From the NCBI GenBank assembly GCA_035559815.1, contig DATMAT010000010.1, positions 1 through 64,000 of the forward strand: DNA of 64,000 bases, read 5' to 3'. This DNA is from Thermodesulfobacteriota bacterium. Its GTDB lineage: Bacteria; Desulfobacterota_D; UBA1144; Nemesobacterales; CSP1-2. Of this stretch, positions 36,022-44,254 are shown one piece after another (position 1 is the stretch's first letter; each line of letters opens with the position of its first letter). The translations under genes were made by a program, and so were the position numbers. The notes beneath the pieces were generated by a model. The model saw only the letters and a program-made list of their open reading frames with translations, did no database searches and was not told the DNA's origin.

Positions 36022-36433
36022 TCGTATACCCCATTCATGAGAGCTAACAACCTATAAACAAGATTGAGTAACCTAGATTTGTTATCATTCCCACAAAGCT
36101 TGTCCTCACGCACGTAGGGAGTGAGAATCCCCAGACCTGTCATTCCCACGAAAGGGGAATCATTTCTTTGTAGAGACGCATTGCAATGCGTCTCTACCAG
36201 TTGATACTCGATAAGCCTGTCCTCACATGTATGACAATAAAGTTAGAGCCTAAATTTAACGTATTACTCCGGCATTAACCGGGGCGTTTAGCATACCAAC
36301 TCATTTCCCGATCCTGGCTGTTGTTTTAAATCCTGACCTTTGCGTGTAGAGCTTTACACCAAATACGGCTTAGTTCATAATGAAGGTAATATAACCTTTT
36401 TGCTAAAGTTATATCAGTCCTTACTCACGAACC
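36022..36433. repeat. gene-free stretch with 'cattcccg' repeat and perfect palindrome
   Basis: 36078-36245 contains the inverted 'cattccc/gggaatc' family. Inside, 36170-36197 is a perfect 28-bp palindrome (two 14-base arms, GTAGAGACGCATTG and its complement). No gene. Confidence 0.65.
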
Positions 36434-37936
36434 ATGGGTCGGTTTAATATGAGTGAGCATCCCCGAGCCAAACCACAAAACTGGAAAAGAAGTTTTGCCG
36501 ATAGATTACTCCGGATTTTGGACCCAGACGGGGTTATCTCTTCTCCCGATGAACTCATAGTGTACGAGTGCGATGCACTCACCGGTTACCGAATAAAGCC
36601 TATTTTTGTGGTGCTACCCAAATCGGCTAGGGAAGTTTCTGAAATCATAAAGCTCTGTAACCAAGAAAATATCCCATTCGTCCCCAGGGGCGCGGGGACC
36701 GGGCTCTCTGGCGGGGCGCTACCCACCGAAGAAGGGATCGTGATTTCCCTTTCGCGCATGAACCGAATTCTGGAAATCGACGTCCCCAATCAAAGAGTGG
36801 TGGTCGAGCCGGGGGTGGTAAATCTATGGGTTACGAATGCGGTGAGCGACAGCGGATACTATTACGCTCCCGACCCGTCGAGCCAGCTTGTTTGTACCAT
36901 CGGCGGTAACGTTGCCGAGAACTCGGGCGGCTTACATTGTCTGAAATACGGCGTTACAACAAACCACGTTTTAGGGCTGGAGGTAGTCCTTCCCGACGGG
37001 GAAATAGTAACGCTAGGAGGAAAAACCCAGGACCATCCCGGATACGACCTGGTGGGGATATTCGTAGGATCGGAGGGGCTTTTGGGAATTGTGACTAAAG
37101 TGGTCTTAAGAATTATAAGGAAGCCGGAGATGGTAAAAACGTTCCTAGCGGCGTTTGAGAAGGTTGAGCACGCCGGAGCCGCCGTGGCCGCAATTACGGC
37201 CAGGGGGATCATCCCTGCCGGCATGGAGATCATGGACAGCTTGAGCATTATTGCCGTAGAAAAAGCCGTTCAGGCCGGTTATCCGGTGGATGCCGGGGCC
37301 ATACTACTGGTCGAGCTGGACGGGCCGACTGCCGAAGTACAAGCACAGTCCCCACTGGTGGTGGAAACGCTAAAAGAATGTAAAGCCGCCGAGATAAGAT
37401 TGGCCAGGGATGCCGAGGAAAGGGCGCTATTCTGGAAGGGGAGAAAAAGCGCATTCGCAGCGATGGGACGGATGAGTCATAACTACTACGTCCAGGACGG
37501 AGTCATTCCCAGGACCAAGCTGGCCGAGGTCTTGGGGGAGATAGAAGACCTGAGTAAAAAATTTGGCCTTCGGGTGGCCAATGTTTTTCACGCCGGCGAC
37601 GGCAATCTTCACCCTCTCGTGTTATATGACTCCTCTAAACCCGGGGAGGCGGAAAAGGCCGAAGAGTTGGCCGGGGAGATTCTCAAGGTATGCGTGTATG
37701 TAGGCGGGAGCATAACCGGAGAGCATGGCGTAGGACATGATAAAAAGCGTTTTATGTCCCTCATGTTCGACGAGCAGGCTTTAGATACGATGAATATGAT
37801 TCGATGCACCTTTGACCCCAAGGGACTCTGCAACCCGGGCAAGGTATTTCCTACGCCCCGATCATGCATCGAAGCAGGGGCAACATCCTATAGAGAGCAT
37901 CCGGTCGAAAAAGCCGGCTTGGGAGAAAGATTTTGA
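36434..37936 (+). CDS. glcD: GlcD-like FAD-linked oxidase (glycolate/lactate dehydrogenase subunit)
   Basis: 500 residues. The FAD_binding_4 domain (about 55-195) shows VPRGAGTGLSGGALP, PGVVNLWVTNAV and TIGGNVAENSGGLHCLKYGVTTNHVLGLEVVLPDG; the C-terminal FAD oxidase domain shows NVFHAGDGNLHPLVLYD and SITGEHGVGHDKKRFM. GlcD is the catalytic subunit of glycolate oxidase (GlcDEF), oxidising 2-hydroxy acids to 2-keto acids. A GlcE-like gene lies 1.2 kb downstream, but no iron-sulfur GlcF is in the window. ATG 36449 is an alternative start. Confidence 0.92.
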   Translation: MGRFNMSEHPRAKPQNWKRSFADRLLRILDPDGVISSPDELIVYECDALTGYRIKPIFVVLPKSAREVSEIIKLCNQENIPFVPRGAGTGLSGGALPTEEGIVISLSRMNRILEIDVPNQRVVVEPGVVNLWVTNAVSDSGYYYAPDPSSQLVCTIGGNVAENSGGLHCLKYGVTTNHVLGLEVVLPDGEIVTLGGKTQDHPGYDLVGIFVGSEGLLGIVTKVVLRIIRKPEMVKTFLAAFEKVEHAGAAVAAITARGIIPAGMEIMDSLSIIAVEKAVQAGYPVDAGAILLVELDGPTAEVQAQSPLVVETLKECKAAEIRLARDAEERALFWKGRKSAFAAMGRMSHNYYVQDGVIPRTKLAEVLGEIEDLSKKFGLRVANVFHAGDGNLHPLVLYDSSKPGEAEKAEELAGEILKVCVYVGGSITGEHGVGHDKKRFMSLMFDEQALDTMNMIRCTFDPKGLCNPGKVFPTPRSCIEAGATSYREHPVEKAGLGERF

Positions 37937-38312
37937 GTATAGCCTAACCGGATTGAATTAATGATCATGCAGCAGCCTGCAGAGGATATTAAGATTTCTC
38001 CTCCCTTGATAGGAGGAGATGAAGGAGAGAGTGAAAGAATTTATTTCCGATACACCTTCCCCCCTTAGTGGGGTGCCTTATTTGATACGCAGTGGGATCT
38101 GAGGTCGCTATTGAGAGGGAGGTTTTTCAGGGAACCACATGCATCAAATGGAAATAAAAATTAGGATGGGGGAAAAAAGATACAACTTTAATCCTCACCC
38201 GCAAGGGGGGAGGAGAAAGAGGGAAATCCTATAGCAAGTTACAGGGAAATATCGAGTTAAAATTAAATTTCTTTCGTTGCTGTAAAACGATAGTAAATTA
38301 GGAGAATATCCC
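37937..38312. repeat. gene-free stretch of 'ctccccctt' repeats
   Basis: GC-rich fragments such as CACCTTCCCCCCTTAGTGG (about 38049-38070) and CACCCGCAAGGGGGGAGG (about 38197-38215) resemble the element at 18413. AGGAGAATATCCC before 38313 is a ribosome site. No gene. Confidence 0.5.
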
Positions 38313-39098
38313 ATGAGATTAGAAAACAAGGTAGCGATTGTTACCGGGGGCTCTTCGGGTATAGGTCGAGCAATAGTTCATGCCTACGCCAAAGAAGGCG
38401 CCAAGGTGGTCATAGCCGCTCTGGATGAGCAAAAATGCAGGGAAACGGTAGAAGAGGTAAAAAGTGCTGGTGGAAACGCCATCTACGTGGTTACCGATGT
38501 CGGAAACCTGGATGACCACGACCGTTTGCTGACGAGGGCTGTAGAGGAGTTTGGCAAGGTCGATATCCTGGTCAACGATGCGGCCTATTCCGCGCGGGAG
38601 GAGTTATTGGAAGTAACGCCGGAGAGCTGGGACAAACACATGAATATCGACTTGCGAGGCCTTTTTTTCCTTTCTCAGAGCTTCGCAAAACGTATAATTG
38701 CCCAGGGAACCAGCGGACGCATAATAAACATCGGTTCGGTAGCCGGAGTTATGGACTTTCACCCTGTTTCTGCTGCCTACCAGGTAGCAAAAGCAGGGGT
38801 GATACACATTACGCGGGTAATGGGTGCAGACCTGGCGCCATACAAAATCACCGTAAATTGCATCGCACCGGGGTCAACGGTAACCCCGATGTCTTCCTCT
38901 TCAAAAAAGTCTGAATATGAAAATTACATGACAAAGGGAATTCCGGAAGGACGGCTGGCCAAGCCGGAAGATATGGTGCCCCCGGCTATCATGTTCGCAT
39001 CGGATGAGGCGGAGTACATAACCGGTCAGACGTTATTCGTGGAAGGTGGCGCCCTCTCTCTTTACCTTGGACGGCCTGCCCCTACTTTTAACCCTTAA
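38313..39098 (+). CDS. short-chain dehydrogenase/reductase
   Basis: 261 residues. Classical SDR: NAD(P)-binding VTGGSSGIGRAI (9-20), VTDVGNLDDHDRLL, LVNDAAYS (the NNAG position, with the second Asn replaced by Asp), and the active-site triad Ser (NIGSVAG), Tyr and Lys (AAYQVAKAG, about 152-160). ASDEAEYITGQTLFVEGGALSLYLG closes the fold. Substrate unknown. Placed between GlcD-like and GlcE-like genes with a short gap to the second (36 bases), so it may act on the same 2-hydroxy- or 2-keto-acid route. Confidence 0.92.
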   Translation: MRLENKVAIVTGGSSGIGRAIVHAYAKEGAKVVIAALDEQKCRETVEEVKSAGGNAIYVVTDVGNLDDHDRLLTRAVEEFGKVDILVNDAAYSAREELLEVTPESWDKHMNIDLRGLFFLSQSFAKRIIAQGTSGRIINIGSVAGVMDFHPVSAAYQVAKAGVIHITRVMGADLAPYKITVNCIAPGSTVTPMSSSSKKSEYENYMTKGIPEGRLAKPEDMVPPAIMFASDEAEYITGQTLFVEGGALSLYLGRPAPTFNP

Positions 39099-39134
39099 CA
39101 TCGAGGAAAAGAGCAGAATTCTCCATCCGAAAAG

Positions 39135-40463
39135 ATGAAAAGCGCAATAAAGGAAATAATCGACATCGTAGGTGAGAATAATGCACTATTAAAACCGCCT
39201 GAACTGGAACGTTACTCCGTCGAGGGTAAAACGCCAAGTATGGTAGTGCTTCCTAAAACTGTAGAGGAAATCTCAGAGATTGTGAAACTAGCTTTTGCTG
39301 AATCGCTGGCGATTATCCCCTGGGGAGGAGGAACTAAAATAGGCCTGGGAAGAGAACCGCGCAGTATAGACATTGTGCTCTCCACCAGGCGTATTAACCG
39401 TGTTATTGAGCATGAGTCATCAGACCTGGTGGCAATTACCGAGTGCGGCATCTCCCTAGAGGAATTCCAGAAGGCCCTTCGAGATAAAAACCAGTTCGTA
39501 GCCATTGACCCGCCGCATCTCGACAGCGGTGCAACGGTGGGGGGAATAATCGCCACAAACGACAGCGGGCCCAGAAGGCTTAGATATGGAACGATTAGAG
39601 AGTTTCTCATCGGGATCAAGGTGGTTCGCTCCAACGGGAGTATCGTAAAGGGCGGGGCCAAGGTGGTCAAAAACGTCGCCGGATATGATTTACCCAAGCT
39701 ATACGTCGGATCTCTCGGAACCTTGGGAATCATGGTGGAAGCCACTTTTCGACTTTACCCTGTACCTGAATTTTCTCAAACATTCATAGCAACTTTTTCA
39801 ACCCGGGAAGGGCTTCAACAAGCCGTGAACACCGTCTTAAACTCCTCCCTCGTGCCCACCTGCCTGGAGGCTCTAAATCCAAACCTGGCGGGTATCATCT
39901 CCGATAAATTAAACCTAAACTTGAGCAAAGATAGATACGCACTTGCCGTGAGAATGGAGAGTGTGGAAAAAGCGGTTAGAGAACAGATTGCCAGGGTAAA
40001 AGATATTTGTGAGTTGGATGGAATCTTAGTGGATGGCAACACTGAAAAAGACATTTGGCATGAGGTAAGGGACTTTCCCTGGAGCGAGGCAACCGTAAGC
40101 AGTAAAGCCGTGTGTAAAGCAAGCGTCTTAATTACCGATGTTCCCAGGGTCTTTCAAGAATTGGAAGAGCTGTCTAGAAACACCGGGCTTAGGGTTTTAG
40201 CATCGGCAAGGGCGGGTAACGGAGTTATAATCTCTTCCCTGGAGGGCGAAATACCGGCACTAGTAGAAGCCGTCGGTTCTCTTCGTAACCTGGTAAATTC
40301 CCTGGACGGCACACTGGTCGTCCAATACGCCTCTCCCGATTTAAAATCGCAGGTAGATGTTTGGGGTGAGGTAGGGACATCACTCCGTATAATGAAGAGG
40401 TTGAAATCCCTTTTTGACCCGAATAATATTTTCAATCCCGGAAGATTCGTCGGGGGCATCTGA
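39135..40463 (+). CDS. glcE: GlcE-like FAD-binding oxidase subunit
   Basis: 442 residues. FAD_binding_4 pattern: IIPWGGGTKIGLGREPRSIDIVLSTRRINRVIEHE, LDSGATVGGIIATNDSGPRRLRYGTIREFLIGIKVVRSNGSIVKGGAKVVKNVAGYDLPKLYVGSLGTLGIM. The C-terminal region ends RIMKRLKSLFDPNNIFNPGRFVGGI, typical of the GlcE branch. In E. coli GlcE joins GlcD and GlcF. Longer than E. coli GlcE but usual in other phyla. The DUF3891 gene starts 11 bases after its stop. Confidence 0.88.
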   Translation: MKSAIKEIIDIVGENNALLKPPELERYSVEGKTPSMVVLPKTVEEISEIVKLAFAESLAIIPWGGGTKIGLGREPRSIDIVLSTRRINRVIEHESSDLVAITECGISLEEFQKALRDKNQFVAIDPPHLDSGATVGGIIATNDSGPRRLRYGTIREFLIGIKVVRSNGSIVKGGAKVVKNVAGYDLPKLYVGSLGTLGIMVEATFRLYPVPEFSQTFIATFSTREGLQQAVNTVLNSSLVPTCLEALNPNLAGIISDKLNLNLSKDRYALAVRMESVEKAVREQIARVKDICELDGILVDGNTEKDIWHEVRDFPWSEATVSSKAVCKASVLITDVPRVFQELEELSRNTGLRVLASARAGNGVIISSLEGEIPALVEAVGSLRNLVNSLDGTLVVQYASPDLKSQVDVWGEVGTSLRIMKRLKSLFDPNNIFNPGRFVGGI

Positions 40464-40474
40464 GGAGTTCTATA

Positions 40475-41245
40475 GTGATCAGGAGAGAAGGAAAAAAGGG
40501 CTGGATTCTTATCAATCAGCACGACCATGCCCAGCTGGCCGGGGATATCATGAAATACTGGGGCGATGATTCATTCGCCAGGCCCAACCCATACGACGAG
40601 GTTTTATTCGCCATAAGGGAACACGACAACGGCTGGAGAGAATGGGACTCCTCTCCCAAAGTGAACCCAGAAAACAAATACCCCATGAACTTTCTGGAGA
40701 TGAGCTCTTCCGACCAGGCGGAAATATGGCGGCGCTGTTTTAAAAGGCATTCGCTGGAGCACCCTTACGCCTCGGTACTCATTGCGCTCCATTTTGGGAA
40801 GCTCAACGAGAAGTCGCTCAATAACAACTCAAACAAAACAACGGCAAGGACTTCACACGATGAAATAATTGATTTTGTCTCCGATATGCTCAAGGTTAAT
40901 ATCTCGAATCTAGACCTCAAATCCCTCCCCGGGGACGTTCGGGTTAACCTCAGGCTCGTCCAGATCGGGGATGTAATCTCACTAGCGCTTTGCCATGGTT
41001 GGAATTCGATCAAGATCAAGGACGTACCCCTCGAGTATAACGGCAGTGTAACCACGCTTAACCTGAAATCAGGGAACGGCTCTAACTACACAATCGACCC
41101 CTATCCTTTCACCGAACCTCTTATTAATCTTCGGCTGCGCAGCCGAAGGCTAAACCAAAAGAAGTTCTCCCGAGACGAGGAGCTTAGAGAAGCGTTGAGA
41201 CAGTCGAAATACGAAACGCTTGAGTTTTCGATAAGAAAAAGATAG
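40475..41245 (+). CDS. DUF3891 family protein
   Basis: 256 residues from GTG. Family landmarks: ILINQHDHAQLAGDIMKYWGDD near the N-terminus, IREHDNGWREWD (about 48-59), SVLIALHFGKL (about 101-111) and a C-terminal VRVNLRLVQIGDVISLALCHGW ... The repeated His/Asp positions (QHDHAQLAG, REHDNGW, HS-x-x-HPYASVLIALH) look like an HD-type metal site, so an unknown hydrolase is possible; that is inference. Downstream of GlcE-like gene by 11 bases, likely one operon. Confidence 0.85.
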   Translation: MIRREGKKGWILINQHDHAQLAGDIMKYWGDDSFARPNPYDEVLFAIREHDNGWREWDSSPKVNPENKYPMNFLEMSSSDQAEIWRRCFKRHSLEHPYASVLIALHFGKLNEKSLNNNSNKTTARTSHDEIIDFVSDMLKVNISNLDLKSLPGDVRVNLRLVQIGDVISLALCHGWNSIKIKDVPLEYNGSVTTLNLKSGNGSNYTIDPYPFTEPLINLRLRSRRLNQKKFSRDEELREALRQSKYETLEFSIRKR

Positions 41246-41484
41246 ATGATTCGTATTTAAAGCTGAAGCATTAGTCGTTTGGAGTCTCACTTTTCTCTTA
41301 CTGATATGTAATTAGAAGAGGCCATATGGAGTAAATGTTAGAGTCAACAAGGAAATGTTGAATATCTATATTATTATTAGGATCTACATATTGCGGCAAA
41401 TAAGAAGGTTTTATAAAATTTATAGCATATATTAAGAAGAAGTAGATTTTCACTTGAAAAGGATAGCAAGAGAAGGAAACTTTA
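41246..41484. other. AT-rich gap
   Basis: No gene, repeat or hairpin I can support. AGAGAAGGAAAC before 41485 may be a ribosome site. Confidence 0.3.
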
Positions 41485-41667
41485 ATGACAATTGATTTTT
41501 CAGGGGTTGAGAGATTCTACACACACTTTCTTGGTCGTGACCTCGCATATCTTTTTGCTGGCGGACTCTTTATCAGTGCGTTTCAATACTCATTTTTTGA
41601 AGAGGTTTCATATCCTACTTTGGACATGCCCCTCGAACTAGTTGGTTTCTTGTTAGAGGGGCAATAA
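41485..41667 (+). CDS. small unknown protein, possibly truncated
   Basis: 60 residues with a plausible ribosome site (AGAAGGAAAC). One hydrophobic segment (about 18-33, GRDLAYLFAGGLFISAF). The sequence looks like the N-terminus of a larger membrane protein (VERFYTHFLGRDLAYLFAGGLF) cut short by a stop. I know no family. Could be a real small membrane protein or a remnant. Confidence 0.45.
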   Translation: MTIDFSGVERFYTHFLGRDLAYLFAGGLFISAFQYSFFEEVSYPTLDMPLELVGFLLEGQ

Positions 41668-41747
41668 AGGAAGTTATAACACCATAAATCCGAAAGGTTT
41701 AAAAAGAAAAATACGGAGAATAGACTTAAAGAGCATGGGAGGTAGAT

Positions 41748-41969
41748 ATGAGATATAAGGTCAACCTCAAAGAAACCGAAGAAGGTTATGCTGTCTGGTG
41801 TCCTGGCTTACCCGGTTGTTGGTCTCAGGGACAGACAGAAGATGAGGCGCAAGAGAATATCAAAGACGCCATACAATCTTACTTACAGACATTGGAGGAA
41901 GGGATTAGAAGCTCCTTCACGTTAGTTCGGGAAGACCCTTTATCAAAGTTTAAGACTGAGAATGAGTAG
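41748..41969 (+). CDS. HicB-like antitoxin domain protein (orphan)
   Basis: 73 residues, good ribosome site (GGGAGGT). MRYKVNLKETEEGYAVWCPGLPGCWSQGQTEDEAQENIKDAIQSYLQTLEE is the partial RNase-H-like HicB fold. It lacks the C-terminal DNA-binding domain of longer HicB proteins. No HicA toxin (about 60 residues with a double-stranded-RNA-binding fold) is seen on either side, so it is an orphan antitoxin or a member of the stand-alone UPF0150 group. Confidence 0.85.
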   Translation: MRYKVNLKETEEGYAVWCPGLPGCWSQGQTEDEAQENIKDAIQSYLQTLEEGIRSSFTLVREDPLSKFKTENE

Positions 41970-42238
41970 AGAACTATTCAATAATCCCGTTCGCCCTGAG
42001 CAGGGTCGAAGGGCGAACTCCGTCTATCAATCTCATCCTTCGATTAGACTCAGGATGAGCTGATTCTTATCCGCTAGGAAAAATAACAAGAAATAAAGCT
42101 AGCCTACCTATAATCCCGGAACATAACTTGTGAATTGTCGTTTAGAGCGCAGGGAGAAATCTTAGAAGGTACAGTTTATTCCTACGTTAATTTAGTTGCC
42201 CTCTTGAACATGACAACGTCTGTTTGATCAAATCCAGA
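41970..42238. repeat. 'cttcgac' repeat fragment
   Basis: 41985-42070 holds CGCCCTGAGCAGGGTCGAAG and CATCCTTCGATTAGACTCAG, an element of the 'cttcgac' family. Nothing else of note. Confidence 0.5.
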
Positions 42239-43312
42239 TTAATACAGATTAATGGACTGATCCCGCTCTACTATAGTTTCCTTTCTCCGTAAAGTGTGGG
42301 AAAGAGTTTGTCCACGAAATTTATTACTCTCCGCTATCTCTAAGACAGACTCAATTATCGTAGGCAAGTTATTTTTATAATCGGCATAATAAATAAAAGA
42401 AGAACCAACCCATTCTTTTAAAACCTTATCGAAATCCTTTCCCAGCTTTTTTACGACGGGAATACCCAGTCTTCTCAAAGCCTCGGCGTTGCAGTGCTGT
42501 TCGTATTGTCCCTTCATCGGCACTATCATCAGTTTCTTCCCTAAATAAAGGGCCTCGGCCGGGGTGTCAAACCCCCCGCCGCACAAAAGGCCTTCACAGG
42601 TGGTCATGCTCTTGACGAACTCCTCATTACTCACCGGAAATACCTTCACATTATCCTCGCTGTAGGGCAAGCCTCTATGATGCTTAGAGAATATCTCCCA
42701 TTTTACCCTGACCTTCTTCAAGAACCTCATCAAGTAATTGGCATCGTATGCCGGGAGATAGACAGAATAATGGCCGTTATTCTTCACATCCGCGTTTCTT
42801 ATTTCATCCCTAATAACCGGCGTGTGAATAAACGTGTCATACCTGTCGAAATGAAAGCCGATGGGAACCCTGCACGGGGCATACCACCTCATAATGAATT
42901 CCACAAAGTAGTTCTTCCTTTTCGGTCTTGGCGTCTTTGGGGAAAGGAAAGAGGCGTGATGAGATAGCGACAAGCTGGGAACCCCTTTCGTCTTTGATGC
43001 CCAGGCAGTGATGGGCTCGAAGTCGCTTATGACTAAATCATATTTTTCCACGGGCAGATTGGATATGTCCGATATGAATTTGCTGAACCTGGCGTTTTTT
43101 ACAGAATTCCAGTAATCTATCCCCCCGCGCTTCCCAAACACATAACCGAGGCCGCTCAAGTTATATTTGACGTCAAAGCCTACGTCTACTTCGTGCTGAC
43201 TTTCGCTGACCAGTATATCCACGTCTGCATGCTTGACCAGATGCCTTATCACTTCTTTGGAGCGGCTTATGTGTCCGTTACCGGTCCCCTGTATCCCGAA
43301 TAAAATCTTCAT
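42239..43312 (-). CDS. MJ1255/VC2487-type glycosyltransferase
   Basis: 357 residues. GT-B fold pattern: KILFGIQGTGNGHISRSKEVIRHL at the N-terminus (the GNGH loop), VISDFEPITAWASK, LSLSHHASFL, and the C-domain donor site LLCGGGFDTPAEALYLGKKLMIVPMKGQYEQHCNAEALRRLG (about 243-284). This is the MJ1255/VC2487 family, related to the MurG/diacylglycerol glucosyltransferase superfamily. It is the second gene after a metallophosphoesterase (nine-base gap). I infer a glycolipid synthase acting on diacylglycerol made by the phosphoesterase. The promoter region shared with olsBA carries phased Pho-like repeats. The family's measured activities are few, so the substrate is open. Confidence 0.88.
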   Translation of the reverse strand: MKILFGIQGTGNGHISRSKEVIRHLVKHADVDILVSESQHEVDVGFDVKYNLSGLGYVFGKRGGIDYWNSVKNARFSKFISDISNLPVEKYDLVISDFEPITAWASKTKGVPSLSLSHHASFLSPKTPRPKRKNYFVEFIMRWYAPCRVPIGFHFDRYDTFIHTPVIRDEIRNADVKNNGHYSVYLPAYDANYLMRFLKKVRVKWEIFSKHHRGLPYSEDNVKVFPVSNEEFVKSMTTCEGLLCGGGFDTPAEALYLGKKLMIVPMKGQYEQHCNAEALRRLGIPVVKKLGKDFDKVLKEWVGSSFIYYADYKNNLPTIIESVLEIAESNKFRGQTLSHTLRRKETIVERDQSINLY

Positions 43313-43321
43313 GTATATCTC

Positions 43322-43999
43322 CTATTCCAGTACGTGTAGTCGAACACACTGTCCGTCTATTGATACGTAGCTGGCCGGTCTGTCGGTCCAACAACCGGTA
43401 TTGTAGTAATGGATGTCGTCAACCCGCATGGACATAGCCTGATGCGTGTGGCCGCAAAAAACATAGCTGACCCCTTTGGCCAAGGCATAGTGTATGGCGT
43501 CATGGGCGACCTTCTTCGATAAACGAAGCAAAGTGGTAGAATGCCTCTGGAGAAACCGGCTCAGGATAAACCTGTTCGTATCTATTCTCTCTATCAACCG
43601 ATGAAAGAAGCATGCCAGGCTGGTGATTTTACCGTTGTTTGTCACGAAATCATCGAACTGATGCCCGTGCATGGCCAGATATCTTTTTCCGTTGTAGTCC
43701 CAAGTGTACTCCCGGCATGCTCGGATACCGAGAAGATAAGGAACGACGTGGACGAGCCCTTGGTCGTGATTTCCCTCTATCCATACCACTTCTTTCTGTG
43801 AGGCTATGTGTTTAACGTAAGAAAGAAAATTCCAGTGGATTTTGTTCAGCCTGTTAAGATTGAGGTTATCAAAAATATCACCGAGAAGAATCAACCTCTC
43901 GTAAGTCCAAGAGTCAAGGACCTTTATCAGCTCGGGAACCCGGCTGAGCTCAGAGCCTAGGTGGATGTCAGAAACGATAATGGTATTAGCCGAAGACAT
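43322..43999 (-). CDS. calcineurin-like phosphoesterase, PlcP/LpxH-like
   Basis: 225 residues. Two-metal site complete: SDIHLGS (Asp11, His13), GDIFDN (Asp41), GNHDQG (Asn77, His78), HGHQFDD (His111, His113), CGHTHQA (His184, His186). The end YYNTGCWTDRPASYVSIDG resembles the PlcP phospholipase C group, which is commonly annotated as UDP-2,3-diacylglucosamine pyrophosphatase (LpxH). PlcP releases diacylglycerol from phospholipids during phosphate shortage. First gene of an operon with a glycosyltransferase and divergent from olsBA; this context favours PlcP over LpxH. It has no signal peptide, so it acts on the cytoplasmic face. Confidence 0.85.
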   Translation of the reverse strand: MSSANTIIVSDIHLGSELSRVPELIKVLDSWTYERLILLGDIFDNLNLNRLNKIHWNFLSYVKHIASQKEVVWIEGNHDQGLVHVVPYLLGIRACREYTWDYNGKRYLAMHGHQFDDFVTNNGKITSLACFFHRLIERIDTNRFILSRFLQRHSTTLLRLSKKVAHDAIHYALAKGVSYVFCGHTHQAMSMRVDDIHYYNTGCWTDRPASYVSIDGQCVRLHVLE

Positions 44000-44103
44000 T
44001 TGCCCTTTCAGATTTAAAGACCAGATGTGAAAGTTTACCAGTTTGGTTAGCCATATATATCAATGAAATCACTTATATCTAATATATATGATTGTATCGA
44101 TAT

Positions 44104-44142
44104 ATTATACCAGTATTAAAGATCTATTAAGAACAAATTAAG
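44104..44142 (-). promoter_or_regulatory. Pho-box-like array I with -10 (phosphoesterase operon)
   Basis: On the minus strand three units CTTAATT, CTTAATA, TTTAATA lie exactly 11 bases apart (TTAA cores at + coordinates 44116, 44127, 44138). TATAAT follows at 44109-44104. The pattern PyTTAA with an 11-base step is the form of the Pho box known from cyanobacteria and, more loosely, other phyla, and matches the pstS array at 58092. Confidence 0.5.
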
Positions 44143-44169
44143 AAATATAGAGACGACCCATTCAAAAAC

Positions 44170-44198
44170 GTTAAACGAGAATTAATAAACCTTTAATA
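44170..44198 (+). promoter_or_regulatory. Pho-box-like array II (olsBA side), weaker
   Basis: TTAAAC (44171), TTAATA (44182) and TTAATA (44193) on the plus strand are 11 bases apart and in register with array I (33 bases away). The region is AT-rich and the flanking letters are less conserved, so this is suggestive only. Confidence 0.35.
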
Positions 44199-44254
44199 AT
44201 AACTGAACAATCGTCCCTTAATCTTCCATACATATAAATCAAGGAGATCAAGGT

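Larger units (their letters stand above)
44000..44254. promoter_or_regulatory. divergent promoter region of the lipid-remodelling genes
   Basis: AT-rich 255 bases between the phosphoesterase operon and olsBA. It contains two sets of three TTAA-core repeats with an 11-base step (separate entries) and TATAAT on the minus strand at 44104-44109. Confidence 0.6.

Noticed and set aside
41748-41969. Complete HicAB module
   Set aside because: No hicA-like frame on either side in either strand.
43322-43999. True LpxH of lipid A synthesis
   Set aside because: Not excluded by motifs, but the operon with a glycosyltransferase, divergent olsBA and Pho-like sites favour a PlcP-like role; left as the alternative.
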